Shown here piece after piece: positions 1 through 6,010 of a stretch of 7,209 bases of DNA. The notes under the pieces were generated by a model. The model was given only the letters and a program-made list of their open reading frames with translations, was not told where the DNA came from and searched no databases. Source of the DNA: Bacteroidota bacterium. GTDB taxonomy: Bacteria; Bacteroidota; Bacteroidia; Chitinophagales; Chitinophagaceae. The stretch lies in NCBI GenBank assembly GCA_023392185.1, contig JAEVZP010000033.1, positions 1 to 7,209 on the forward strand, written 5' to 3'. Position 1 is the stretch's first letter; the number at the start of each line of letters is the position of its first letter. The position numbers were made by a program, and so were the translations under genes.

Positions 1-1819
1 CATTGCCTTCGGCATCGGCAGAAAGCATCCGGCTTTCGCCGGTGTATTTATAAAAAGCATTGAAACTCACCTTCGCCGGCTTGATAAACCAGAAGAAATT
101 TCCGGTAATTTCCGGAACGGTGAAGCCACTGTAAGCCCCGTCCAAAGCCGGAATGTGAATCAATCCGTAGCCACCGGAAAGGCGCAACTTACGCCACGAC
201 GCCTCGGCCTGCACGTTGACCGTAGCGCTTTTCTGCACCGCCATATTGCCGTAAATCCGGCGCAGACTGCCGGAATCAGCCGTAGGGTTCACCAGCGTAA
301 TGCCGTCGCGCACATCGTTGTAAAAACCGCTCAGGACAGTATTCATCCGCACTTCATCGGCAATGGTGTATTGCGAAGAAAGCGACAGCTGATAATTCTT
401 GCTGCGCTCGGCCCGCAGCAGTGGGTTGCCGATAATCTCGTGGTTTTGATCCACAAAGCGCAGGTGCAGCTCCTTCAGCGTCGGCGCGCGAAAGCCTTCG
501 GCATAGGAAGCCCGCACCTGAATGTTATCGGTGGGCTGGAGCAGGAGGTTCAGCGCCGGCACGAGCGGCGCGGCATACAAGGAGTTATGCGAAGCCCGCA
601 GTCCGCCTTGCAACGTAGCCTTTTCCTCCCAGAAACTATACGCCACGTTGGCATACAGCGCATAATCTTCCTGATGATAGGCGTTGGCGGCGGCTGCCGG
701 TTCGAGCTTGGAGCTGCTGCCGCGTTGCAGGGTAATGTCGTAACCACCGTCCAGCTTGAAAGCACCCACCGGACGGCTGTAATTGCTGCGCAGGGTGATA
801 TCGTCGAAGCGGCTGGTATCCTGATCGCCGGTGCCGCGCGTAGGCACTTCAGTCATGTTTTGGAGATTTTTCTCCACCGATTCGCGCACGCGGTGATAAT
901 AACTATAGCTGTTGGCCAGGCTCCAACGCCCTTTTTCGCCGGCCTTGCCTTCCAGTTGCAGGCGATTCATGGAACGCGTTACCCAAAAACGCTGGTCGAG
1001 GCCGTAGGCGTTGTAGGGATCGATATAAGCCGTGCCGCGATTGGTCACTTTTTCTTTAAAGAAATCGCTTGTAGCCGACGCCCGAAAGCCGGAAGCGGCC
1101 GTATAGGTGTAAGCGCCGGTAGCGAAATACTGGGTTTTGGGCTTGTAGAGCAGGCGGCGGAACGGCGCTACGGTGTCCATATCGGCCCAGCCTTCGAAGA
1201 AATTGCGACCTACGGTTACATCGGCGGTGTGACGTTCGCCAAACTGCCAGCCGGCGCTCAGATCGGCATTGTAGCGGCCAATCGACTCGGCAAAAGCGCG
1301 GGCCGTTAGCTGCCGTTTTTTGGTCTTTTTGGTAATCAGGTTGATCACGCCGCCCAGCGCGTCGGAGCCATACATCACGCTCATCGGGCCCTGCACCACT
1401 TCCACTCGCGCAATTCGGGCGAGGTTCAGCTGACCAAGGTCCACCGCGCCGTTTTCCCGGCCATTCACCGGCAATCCATCGATCAGGATTTTTACCTTGT
1501 CGGCGCGCAGGCCCTGCGACTGCACCGAAGTGCCCAGCATGGGGTCGGTGGCCAGTTGCAGGCCCAGCTGCGTGGTGAGCGCATCGGCGAGGGTCACGGC
1601 GCCTTGCGCTTTAAACTGCTTTTCGTCGATGACGCGGTAGAGGCTCAGGGCATTTTGCAGCCGCACCGGTGCCGAGACGCCCGTAACTACCACTTCGCCA
1701 ATCTCGCTGTTCCAGCCGCCGGCAGAATCTGCGGCCAGCACAGAAAGAGGCTGCTGTGCCCGGGCGGACACAGCAGCCAGTGAAAAAACGGAAATCAAAA
1801 ACGGTGCACGCAACATCAT
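1..1819 (-). CDS. TonB-dependent outer membrane receptor (HmuR/BtuB-like), C-terminus cut off by the window edge
   Basis: Outer membrane beta-barrel importer driven by TonB-ExbBD. I translated the minus strand by hand from ATG at 1819 (a second ATG follows directly) and found 606 codons open to the window edge. Residues 1-22 look like a signal peptide ending near ARA-QQ. A TonB-box-like stretch EVVVTG is at 42-47. The plug domain spans about 45-165, with ILIDGLPVNG (111-120), RVEVVQGP (138-145) and YGSDALGGVINLITKK (150-165). The barrel follows, with FRAP at 443-446 and NPLL at 465-468. No N-terminal carboxypeptidase-like or STN domain is present, so it resembles the small HmuR/BtuB class rather than SusC. 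Relatives suggest that roughly 100-150 residues are missing. The start lies 18 bp after the stop of the HmuY-like gene, so the two are probably co-transcribed. A GGAG lies just upstream of the start but Bacteroidota rely little on it. The ligand is inferred (heme, possibly cobalamin or a siderophore); the receptor family is clear. Confidence 0.95.
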   Translation of the reverse strand, partial: MMLRAPFLISVFSLAAVSARAQQPLSVLAADSAGGWNSEIGEVVVTGVSAPVRLQNALSLYRVIDEKQFKAQGAVTLADALTTQLGLQLATDPMLGTSVQSQGLRADKVKILIDGLPVNGRENGAVDLGQLNLARIARVEVVQGPMSVMYGSDALGGVINLITKKTKKRQLTARAFAESIGRYNADLSAGWQFGERHTADVTVGRNFFEGWADMDTVAPFRRLLYKPKTQYFATGAYTYTAASGFRASATSDFFKEKVTNRGTAYIDPYNAYGLDQRFWVTRSMNRLQLEGKAGEKGRWSLANSYSYYHRVRESVEKNLQNMTEVPTRGTGDQDTSRFDDITLRSNYSRPVGAFKLDGGYDITLQRGSSSKLEPAAAANAYHQEDYALYANVAYSFWEEKATLQGGLRASHNSLYAAPLVPALNLLLQPTDNIQVRASYAEGFRAPTLKELHLRFVDQNHEIIGNPLLRAERSKNYQLSLSSQYTIADEVRMNTVLSGFYNDVRDGITLVNPTADSGSLRRIYGNMAVQKSATVNVQAEASWRKLRLSGGYGLIHIPALDGAYSGFTVPEITGNFFWFIKPAKVSFNAFYKYTGESRMLSADAEGN

Positions 1820-1837
1820 CACTCCGAAGAAGGTTTT

Positions 1838-3178
1838 TTATTTCTGAATCAGCAGTTGAGCGGTTTTGCTCCAGGTGCCGTTGCTCACCGTTACAAAGTA
1901 GGTTCCGGCAGCAGCATGGCCCAGCGATACGTTATAGCCATTGAGACCGGCATTCAGCTGAAGGATGCTGTTTTTCACCGTGCGGCCCATGGCATCGGTT
2001 ACCAGCAGACGAGCCGTTCCGCCTTGCTTCACATCGAGCATGATCTGGGTTTCGCCGGCCGTAGGGTTGGGCACGAGCATAAAGGCAGTCACGGCCTCTT
2101 CTACATTGGCAACGGCTTGCGGGATATTGCCTAGTTCGCGGTATTTATAAACGGTTTTGCCAGCGCTGGTGCCGGAAAAACCTGTGAACACCAACTGGTA
2201 ATATTTTCCGGAAATGCCGGACTTGATAAGGTAGGTCTTAGCCGTATCAGTCACGAAAGGACCCGTAGGGCGGCCGGAAGAATCGGTGGGTTGTTGCTTC
2301 CAATCGTAGCCAATGGTGTTGATATTATCGGAGTAGTTTTGGGAAGCATAGCCATTCGCCGCAGCGTCTGCATCCGGGTTCGTCACTTCTGCAACCTTCA
2401 CACCTACGTTGGTCAGCACGCCCATAACAGGAGACATCATAGTAATTCCAACCATGGTTACCTCTTCCACGTACCGGGTAAAAGCCAGTTCCCAGTCGTT
2501 GCGACCCGGCTCGCGATTCAGGATGCTGTTGTCGGCGGCATTGTAATAGCCAAAGAGTGCATCGGTGAAGCCGTTTTTACGGTAGATCTTGACCGTCTGG
2601 TCGCCGGAGCCGTCAAACTTGGCAATCCGGAATTCGTAGCGGATCGAGTCGATCGGGCTGGCTACATATTTCTGAATCCACAACTTGTAATCGCCGCTGG
2701 CCGTTTTGAGCAGATACAGCGAGTCGCCCACCACATTGTGTGTAGTCATGTTGTACTGTCCCCAGCCGTAATCAAAAAGATTGGTTGGGTTAGCCAGTTG
2801 GTTGAAAGCGCCGGTCGCCCAGGTTTCGATGCTGTTGTAAAGTGCTTTGGAAGTATGGCCCACCGTGTCGGCAGCGGAGAGGGAAGCAAACTTAGCGGAT
2901 GCACTCACATTCAGTGAATACACCTTTACGTTCTGGCGGGCGTGGTTGGCAAAAACGGCTACGTTGGAAGACGGTCCGCCCTGGGGCAGCATCTGGAAAG
3001 CGAGGGTCCAGTTATTACCGACAGCGGTATCATGGGTAGGGTTGGCAAGCTTGCGATACACATCCTTGGCATAGCCGGCCCCCATAATGGCGGAGTCGGT
3101 TTTCCAGGGGCCGGGTGCCTGGGCAGAAGCTGCGCCGCAGGCCGTTACAATCATCAGAGAAGTCAAAATTGACCGCAT
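1838..3178 (-). CDS. T9SS-secreted surface protein with two HmuY-like domains
   Basis: This 446-residue exported protein has a signal peptide at about 1-20, either SPase I cleavage after AASA or lipidation at Cys14 in VTAC. Two similar segments follow. Segment A (about 50-200) has NNWTLAF (55-61), an isolated N78 after a beta strand, and LYLLKTASGDYKLWIQKY (154-171). Segment B (about 225-350) has NDWELAFTRY (227-236), GVLTNVGVKV (253-262), IGYDWK (289-294) and a YLIKSGISGKYYQLVFTGF core. The pattern W-x-L-A-F, then Y/L-x-x-K-x-x-x-G-x-Y-x-L, is what I associate with the HmuY family. Residues 366-446 form a type A sorting domain: VPNPTAG (369-375), DAMGRTV, AAGTYFV and a final KTAQLLIQK. HmuY of Porphyromonas gingivalis binds heme beside its receptor HmuR; the same gene order here suggests substrate capture for the downstream receptor. 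Sorting domain and secretion are confident; HmuY membership is fairly confident; heme as ligand is inference. Confidence 0.9.
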   Translation of the reverse strand: MRSILTSLMIVTACGAASAQAPGPWKTDSAIMGAGYAKDVYRKLANPTHDTAVGNNWTLAFQMLPQGGPSSNVAVFANHARQNVKVYSLNVSASAKFASLSAADTVGHTSKALYNSIETWATGAFNQLANPTNLFDYGWGQYNMTTHNVVGDSLYLLKTASGDYKLWIQKYVASPIDSIRYEFRIAKFDGSGDQTVKIYRKNGFTDALFGYYNAADNSILNREPGRNDWELAFTRYVEEVTMVGITMMSPVMGVLTNVGVKVAEVTNPDADAAANGYASQNYSDNINTIGYDWKQQPTDSSGRPTGPFVTDTAKTYLIKSGISGKYYQLVFTGFSGTSAGKTVYKYRELGNIPQAVANVEEAVTAFMLVPNPTAGETQIMLDVKQGGTARLLVTDAMGRTVKNSILQLNAGLNGYNVSLGHAAAGTYFVTVSNGTWSKTAQLLIQK

Positions 3179-3190
3179 AAAGAAGGGGGC

Positions 3191-3210
3191 TTTGCAATAA
3201 TTTTTGCAAA
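3191..3210. promoter_or_regulatory. Candidate operator: 7-6-7 inverted repeat TTTGCAA/TTGCAAA
   Basis: Half-sites TTTGCAA (3191-3197) and TTGCAAA (3204-3210) are perfect inverted copies separated by six A/T bases. The distal half overlaps the -7 box at 3207-3214 and the rest covers the expected transcription start, so a bound protein would block RNA polymerase. This is a natural place for an iron-, heme- or nutrient-responsive repressor of an uptake operon. It does not match the classical 19-bp Fur box, so the regulator is unknown. Confidence 0.4.
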
Positions 3211-3214
3211 GGTA
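3207..3214 (-). promoter_or_regulatory. Candidate -7 box (TACCTTTG) of the HmuY-like/TonB receptor operon
   Basis: On the minus strand this reads TACCTTTG, an exact match to the Bacteroidota -7 consensus TAnnTTTG. It ends 28 bp before the ATG at 3178, which would leave a leader of about 20 nt. No clear -33 TTTG/TTG was found at the usual spacing, so the call rests on the -7 box and its position. Confidence 0.5.
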
Positions 3215-3368
3215 CCCGTGCCTTACAGGGGAAAAGGTCTTTGTCAGAAGACTTGACAGAAAGATGACGAAGGGAGATCAGTGGGGGTTCAATCCCGACA
3301 CTGCTGTGACTTTACAAGCGCAAAAGAAGGCACGGGGCAGAAAAAATCAAGCGTATTACGGACCTGAT

Positions 3369-3408
3369 TTCCGGAATTCAGTTTTAAACTGTAGCAGTTT
3401 TTCCGGAA
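3369..3408. repeat. Two TTCCGGAA palindromes (3369-3376 and 3401-3408)
   Basis: Two exact octamers lie with starts 32 bp apart, about three helical turns, in the asd to HmuY-like gap. The second extends to the 10-bp palindrome TTTCCGGAAA (3400-3409). They belong to the window-wide set of ten copies. The function is unknown. Confidence 0.7.
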
Positions 3409-3484
3409 AGCGCCGGGCATCCCGCGTATTTTGAGAATTGAGAAGTCCTCGGACGGATGCAGGACAGACTTGTCAAGTCGCGCT

Positions 3485-4477
3485 TTACTTCAAAAACCCT
3501 TTCTGCAACAGCAGCTCGGCAATCTGCACCGCGTTGGTGGCCGCGCCCTTGCGCAGGTTGTCGGCCACAATCCAGGCCTGCAGACCGTTTTCCACCGTAG
3601 CATCGCGACGCAGGCGGCCCACAAAAACGCGGTCGTCGCCGGCAGCAAAAAGCGGCATGGGATATTCTTTCTGTGCAGGATTATCCAGAACAGCAATTCC
3701 CGGAAATTGAGCCAGAATCTGCCGGGCTTCGTCTAATTCAAAAGGCTTTTCAAACTCAATGTTTACGCTTTCGCTGTGGCTGCCAAGGACCGGCACGCGC
3801 ACGCAGGTGGCCGCCACTTTCACCGTAGCATCGCCCAGAATCTTGGCCGTTTCGCGAATCATTTTTTCTTCTTCCTTCGTATTGCCATCTTCCCGAAAAA
3901 CGTCAATCTGCGGAATCAGATTCAGGTCGATCGGATACGGATACACCGAAGTTTCAGCGCTACCGCTGCGCTGGGCATGCAGTTCGTCCACCGCTTTCGC
4001 ACCCGTACCGCTTACGCTCTGATACGTGCTCACCACCACGCGGCGGATCCGGTAGCGGTCGTGCAAGGGCTTCAGGACCATTACCATTTGCACGGTAGAA
4101 CAGTTGGGGTTTGCGATAATGAAATCAGCCGCCGTCAGCACGTCGCCATTCACTTCCGGCACAATCAGCTTTTTGGTTTCATCCATGCGCCAGGTAGAAG
4201 AATTGTCCACCACGCGGCAGCCAATTTCGGCAAAGCGCGGGGCCAGTTCCAGCGAAGGGCCGCCACCGGCAGAGAAAAGTGCCAGTTGCGGTTTTTTGTG
4301 AAGCGCTTCTTTTGCGGTTACAACGGTCCACGATTTTCCACCAAAAACAACAGTGCTTCCAGCCGACTTTTGGGAAGCAACCGGAATCAATTCCGTTACC
4401 GGAAAAGCCCGCTCTTCCAGCACCCGTAGCATCGTACTTCCCACCAGGCCGGTGGCCCCAACAACGGCAACGCGCAT
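3485..4477 (-). CDS. asd: Aspartate-semialdehyde dehydrogenase
   Basis: Cytoplasmic enzyme that reduces L-aspartyl-4-phosphate to L-aspartate 4-semialdehyde with NADPH, the branch point to lysine/diaminopimelate, threonine and methionine. The 330-residue length is normal for the family. The N-terminal nucleotide-binding loop GATGLVG is at 7-13, followed by SAGGGPS (69-75) and a phosphate/substrate region NSSTWRMD (92-99). The catalytic cysteine is Cys126 in NPNCST. TYQSVSGTGAKAVDEL (151-166) is a family hallmark with Gln153, and RVPVLGSHSESVN (227-239) supplies Arg227 and the general-base His234. All key residues are intact. The ATG at 4477 gives an N-terminus beginning directly with the first beta strand (MRVAVVGATG), as expected. 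The upstream gap holds a weak -7-like TATTTTCG (4506-4499) and a TTCCGGAA copy, so the gene may have its own promoter. murB lies 407 bp upstream on the same strand; both serve peptidoglycan precursor supply. Confidence 0.97.
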   Translation of the reverse strand: MRVAVVGATGLVGSTMLRVLEERAFPVTELIPVASQKSAGSTVVFGGKSWTVVTAKEALHKKPQLALFSAGGGPSLELAPRFAEIGCRVVDNSSTWRMDETKKLIVPEVNGDVLTAADFIIANPNCSTVQMVMVLKPLHDRYRIRRVVVSTYQSVSGTGAKAVDELHAQRSGSAETSVYPYPIDLNLIPQIDVFREDGNTKEEEKMIRETAKILGDATVKVAATCVRVPVLGSHSESVNIEFEKPFELDEARQILAQFPGIAVLDNPAQKEYPMPLFAAGDDRVFVGRLRRDATVENGLQAWIVADNLRKGAATNAVQIAELLLQKGFLK

Positions 4478-4528
4478 GTGATGATTTTTTTTGAAAAGCG
4501 AAAATAAGGAGTGGATTTATTGAACGCC

Positions 4529-4536
4529 TTCCGGAA
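4529..4536. repeat. TTCCGGAA palindrome upstream of asd
   Basis: Exact octamer 52 bp upstream of the asd start codon, a position compatible with a regulator site, and one of ten copies in the window. The function is unknown. Confidence 0.6.
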
Positions 4537-4568
4537 ATTGGACGACGCTCCCTTAGTCCAAGCTGTTT

Positions 4569-4647
4569 TTGTTTTGTCGCCCCGCCGCAAGGCGGGGTCT
4601 CACGGCGATCCTCTGAGATTCCGCCTTCAGGCGGAATGACAAAACAA
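4569..4647. repeat. MITE/REP-like double-hairpin element, copy 1
   Basis: This 79-bp element is bounded by a perfect 10-bp terminal inverted repeat, TTGTTTTGTC (4569-4578) and GACAAAACAA (4638-4647). Inside are two hairpins. The first is CCCCGCC-GCAA-GGCGGGG (4580-4597), with a GNRA-type tetraloop. The second is TTCCGCC-TTCA-GGCGGAA (4619-4636). TCTCA and TGAGA between them add a further inverted pair, so the whole element is roughly symmetric. Similarity to copy 2 extends upstream to TTAGTCCA at 4553-4560. It carries no coding capacity and would need a transposase acting in trans if mobile. Confidence 0.85.
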
Positions 4648-4662
4648 GGAATGACAAAACAA
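4633..4662. repeat. 15-bp tandem duplication at the right end of element copy 1
   Basis: GGAATGACAAAACAA occurs twice back to back (4633-4647 and 4648-4662), followed by a decayed third unit (about 4665-4676, AGATGACAAAG-like). The unit includes the terminal repeat of the element. It looks like slippage or a repeated end-insertion footprint. Confidence 0.7.
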
Positions 4663-4740
4663 AAAGAGATGACAAAGATTCCGTCCTAATTAGAGTTGAG
4701 CATTCACAAGCTTGGGATCGGCTGTTAGTCCAGAATATTT

Positions 4741-4819
4741 TTGTTTTGTCGCCCCGCCGCAAGGCGGGGTCTCACGGCAATCCTCTGAGATTTCGCCTTC
4801 AGGTGGAATGACAAAATAA
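4741..4819. repeat. MITE/REP-like double-hairpin element, copy 2
   Basis: Second copy in the same orientation, starting 172 bp after copy 1, 79 bp long and ungapped against it. It differs at four sites, all transitions: G to A at 4779 and C to T at 4793, 4804 and 4817. The first hairpin (4752-4769) is unchanged. The second (4791-4808) reads TTTCGCC-TTCA-GGTGGAA, where two of the changes turn C-G pairs into U-G wobbles in plus-strand RNA. TTAGTCCA precedes it at 4725-4732, the same 16-bp offset as in copy 1. Confidence 0.85.
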
Positions 4820-4884
4820 AAGACAAGCCTTAATTGGGCATCCAACCCTTCCAAACAATCGTCTTCAACACCGTTTCCGCCCGC

Positions 4885-5901
4885 TTACGGCCACACCTGC
4901 ACTTCGCGTTCCAGCGTGATGCCGAAGCGGTTTTGGATGTCTTCGATGATTTGCTCTGAAAGGTCCCAGATTTCTGCGCCGGTCGCCTGACCGCTGTGGT
5001 TGATCAAAACCAGGGCCTGCCGGGCGTGAACGCCCGCATTGCCAACGGTTTTGCCTTTCCAGCCGCTGTGCTCGATGAGCCAGCCCGCCGGAATTTTGAC
5101 CTTGCCTTCGCCTGCCGGGTAATGGGGCATTTGCCCAAAATCGACTGCTAATTTCCGGAAATGGTCCTCCGGGATCACCGGATTTTTAAAGAACGAACCG
5201 GCATTTCCGGTTACGGCCGGGTCGGGCAGCTTGCTGCGCCGGATGCGCATCACTGCGGCCGCCACATCCTGCGGCGTGGGTTGGGTGACGCCTTCTTTTT
5301 GCAGCTCTTCGCCAATGGCACCATAGCCGGTTTTCAGCGCCGGGGTTTTCGAAAGCCGAAACGTGACGGCTGTGACCATGCCTTTGCCGCGCAAATCGTT
5401 CTTAAAAATGCTGTCGCGGTAGCCGAAAGCGCATTCTGCTGCCGCGAATTCCCTCACGCTGCCTTTTTCAAAATGGACAAAGCGGACGCTGTGAATCAGA
5501 TCTTTGACTTCCACGCCATAGGCACCGATGTTTTGAATGGGCGAAGCGCCCACCGTGCCGGGAATCAGGGCGAGGTTTTCCATACCGCACAAGCCATTCT
5601 CCAACGAAAAAAGCACTGTCTCGTGCCATCCTTCCCCGCTGCCGCATTGCAGCAAAACCGTGTCGCCGCTTTCCGGGAAAAGGGTTTTTCCAAGAATTTC
5701 GTTTTTGAGAACGGTGCCTTCCACCGGGCCGCGCAGCAGGATGTTGGACCCACCGCCCAAAACCCGGAAAGGCTTTGGCAAGTCCGGATTTTGCAGCGCA
5801 TGGAGCAGATCGGCTTCGCTGCTTACGGGCAGCAGACAGGCTGCGGTTTCAACGATTCCGAAGGTATTGTAAGCGTGCAGCGAGACGTTTTCCGAAGGCA
5901 T
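4885..5901 (-). CDS. murB: UDP-N-acetylenolpyruvoylglucosamine reductase
   Basis: FAD-dependent cytoplasmic enzyme that reduces the enolpyruvyl group of UDP-GlcNAc-enolpyruvate with NADPH to give UDP-MurNAc, the second committed step of peptidoglycan synthesis. With ATG at 5901 it has 338 residues, close to the 342 of the E. coli-type (type I) enzyme. The N-terminal segment NVSLHAYNTFGI is typical. FAD-binding motifs are RVLGGGSNILL (46-56) and IPGTVGASPIQNIGAYG (113-129). FGYRDSIFK (159-167) contains the Tyr-Arg pair, and GNAGSFFKNP (232-241) carries the proton-donor Ser236. AGWLIE (272-277) and the C-terminal LEREV with the conserved Glu333 complete the active site. A TTG at 5910 is in frame and would add three residues, but the ATG is the more ordinary start. 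The gene begins 57 bp after the terminator hairpin of the upstream lipoprotein gene, so it needs its own promoter there; only a one-mismatch -7 box is visible. Confidence 0.97.
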   Translation of the reverse strand: MPSENVSLHAYNTFGIVETAACLLPVSSEADLLHALQNPDLPKPFRVLGGGSNILLRGPVEGTVLKNEILGKTLFPESGDTVLLQCGSGEGWHETVLFSLENGLCGMENLALIPGTVGASPIQNIGAYGVEVKDLIHSVRFVHFEKGSVREFAAAECAFGYRDSIFKNDLRGKGMVTAVTFRLSKTPALKTGYGAIGEELQKEGVTQPTPQDVAAAVMRIRRSKLPDPAVTGNAGSFFKNPVIPEDHFRKLAVDFGQMPHYPAGEGKVKIPAGWLIEHSGWKGKTVGNAGVHARQALVLINHSGQATGAEIWDLSEQIIEDIQNRFGITLEREVQVWP

Positions 5902-5957
5902 AAGGGTCAAAATAAAGCCGCAGCACGTAAATGCACGCAGGGAATTCTCTTAAAATA

Positions 5958-5986
5958 GAAAAGCGCTCCGGTGGGGAGCGCTTTTC
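5958..5986 (-). terminator. Intrinsic terminator after the lipoprotein gene
   Basis: A perfect 12-bp inverted repeat, GAAAAGCGCTCC / GGAGCGCTTTTC, with a 5-nt loop lies 25 bp past the lipoprotein stop. On the minus strand the right arm ends in CTTTTC and runs into TATTTTA, which gives a U-rich tail. It separates the lipoprotein transcript from murB. Confidence 0.85.
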
Positions 5987-5995
5987 GAAAGCCGG

Positions 5996-6009
5996 ATTTT
6001 CCGGAAAAT
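5996..6009. repeat. 14-bp palindrome ATTTTCCGGAAAAT at the lipoprotein stop
   Basis: The longest perfect version of the TTCCGGAA motif in the window. It sits 1 bp beyond the stop codon of the lipoprotein gene and 9 bp before the terminator hairpin on the transcript. The function is unknown. Confidence 0.75.
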
Positions 6010-6010
6010 A

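Larger units (their letters stand above)
3179..3484. other. Intergenic region between asd and the HmuY-like operon
   Basis: This 306-bp stretch has no convincing gene. Its low end carries the candidate promoter and operator of the HmuY-like operon. Two TTCCGGAA palindromes lie at 3369 and 3401. A 13-bp inverted repeat, GACTTG-T-CAAGTC, sits at about 3467-3479 just after the asd stop, but it lacks a U tract, so it is at best a weak terminator. A 76-codon plus-strand reading frame (3204-3434) resembles nothing known and overlaps the promoter. Confidence 0.6.
4478..4884. other. Intergenic region between murB and asd, filled by two repeat elements
   Basis: This 407-bp stretch has no believable gene; the short reading frames beginning MRRGDKTK are products of the repeats. 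It holds one TTCCGGAA at 4529-4536, two copies of a 79-bp double-hairpin element (4569-4647 and 4741-4819), each preceded at the same distance by TTAGTCCA, and a 15-bp tandem duplication at the end of the first element. No obvious terminator with a U tract was found for murB on the minus strand. Confidence 0.7.

Noticed and set aside
155..1309. Long plus-strand open frame (384 codons) opposite the TonB receptor
   Set aside because: The minus-strand frame gives an unmistakable plug and barrel sequence; the plus-strand product has no recognisable motif and is a mirror frame of a GC-rich gene.
2291..2917. Plus-strand open frame (208 codons) opposite the HmuY-like gene
   Set aside because: It is antisense to a gene with clear signal peptide and sorting domain and its product has no family features.
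3253..3258. TTGACA on the plus strand resembling a sigma70 -35 box
   Set aside because: Bacteroidota promoters do not use this element, and no gene follows on the plus strand.
3204..3434. Plus-strand 76-codon frame in the asd to HmuY-like gap
   Set aside because: It overlaps the promoter/operator of the minus-strand operon, matches no family I know, and has no promoter or coding-like composition to support it.
3467..3479. GACTTG-T-CAAGTC inverted repeat as the asd terminator
   Set aside because: There is only one loop base, low stem stability and no U tract on the minus strand.
4396..4762. Two minus-strand short frames both beginning MRRGDKTK
   Set aside because: The shared start is translated repeat DNA from the two 79-bp elements; the rest differs and overlaps asd or the gap.
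4553..4819. Possible CRISPR array from the direct repeats
   Set aside because: There are only two copies, the repeat is far longer than a CRISPR repeat, it contains two hairpins, and no cas gene is present.
5161..5958. Plus-strand open frame (265 codons) opposite murB
   Set aside because: murB is complete with all catalytic residues on the minus strand; the opposite frame is a shadow.
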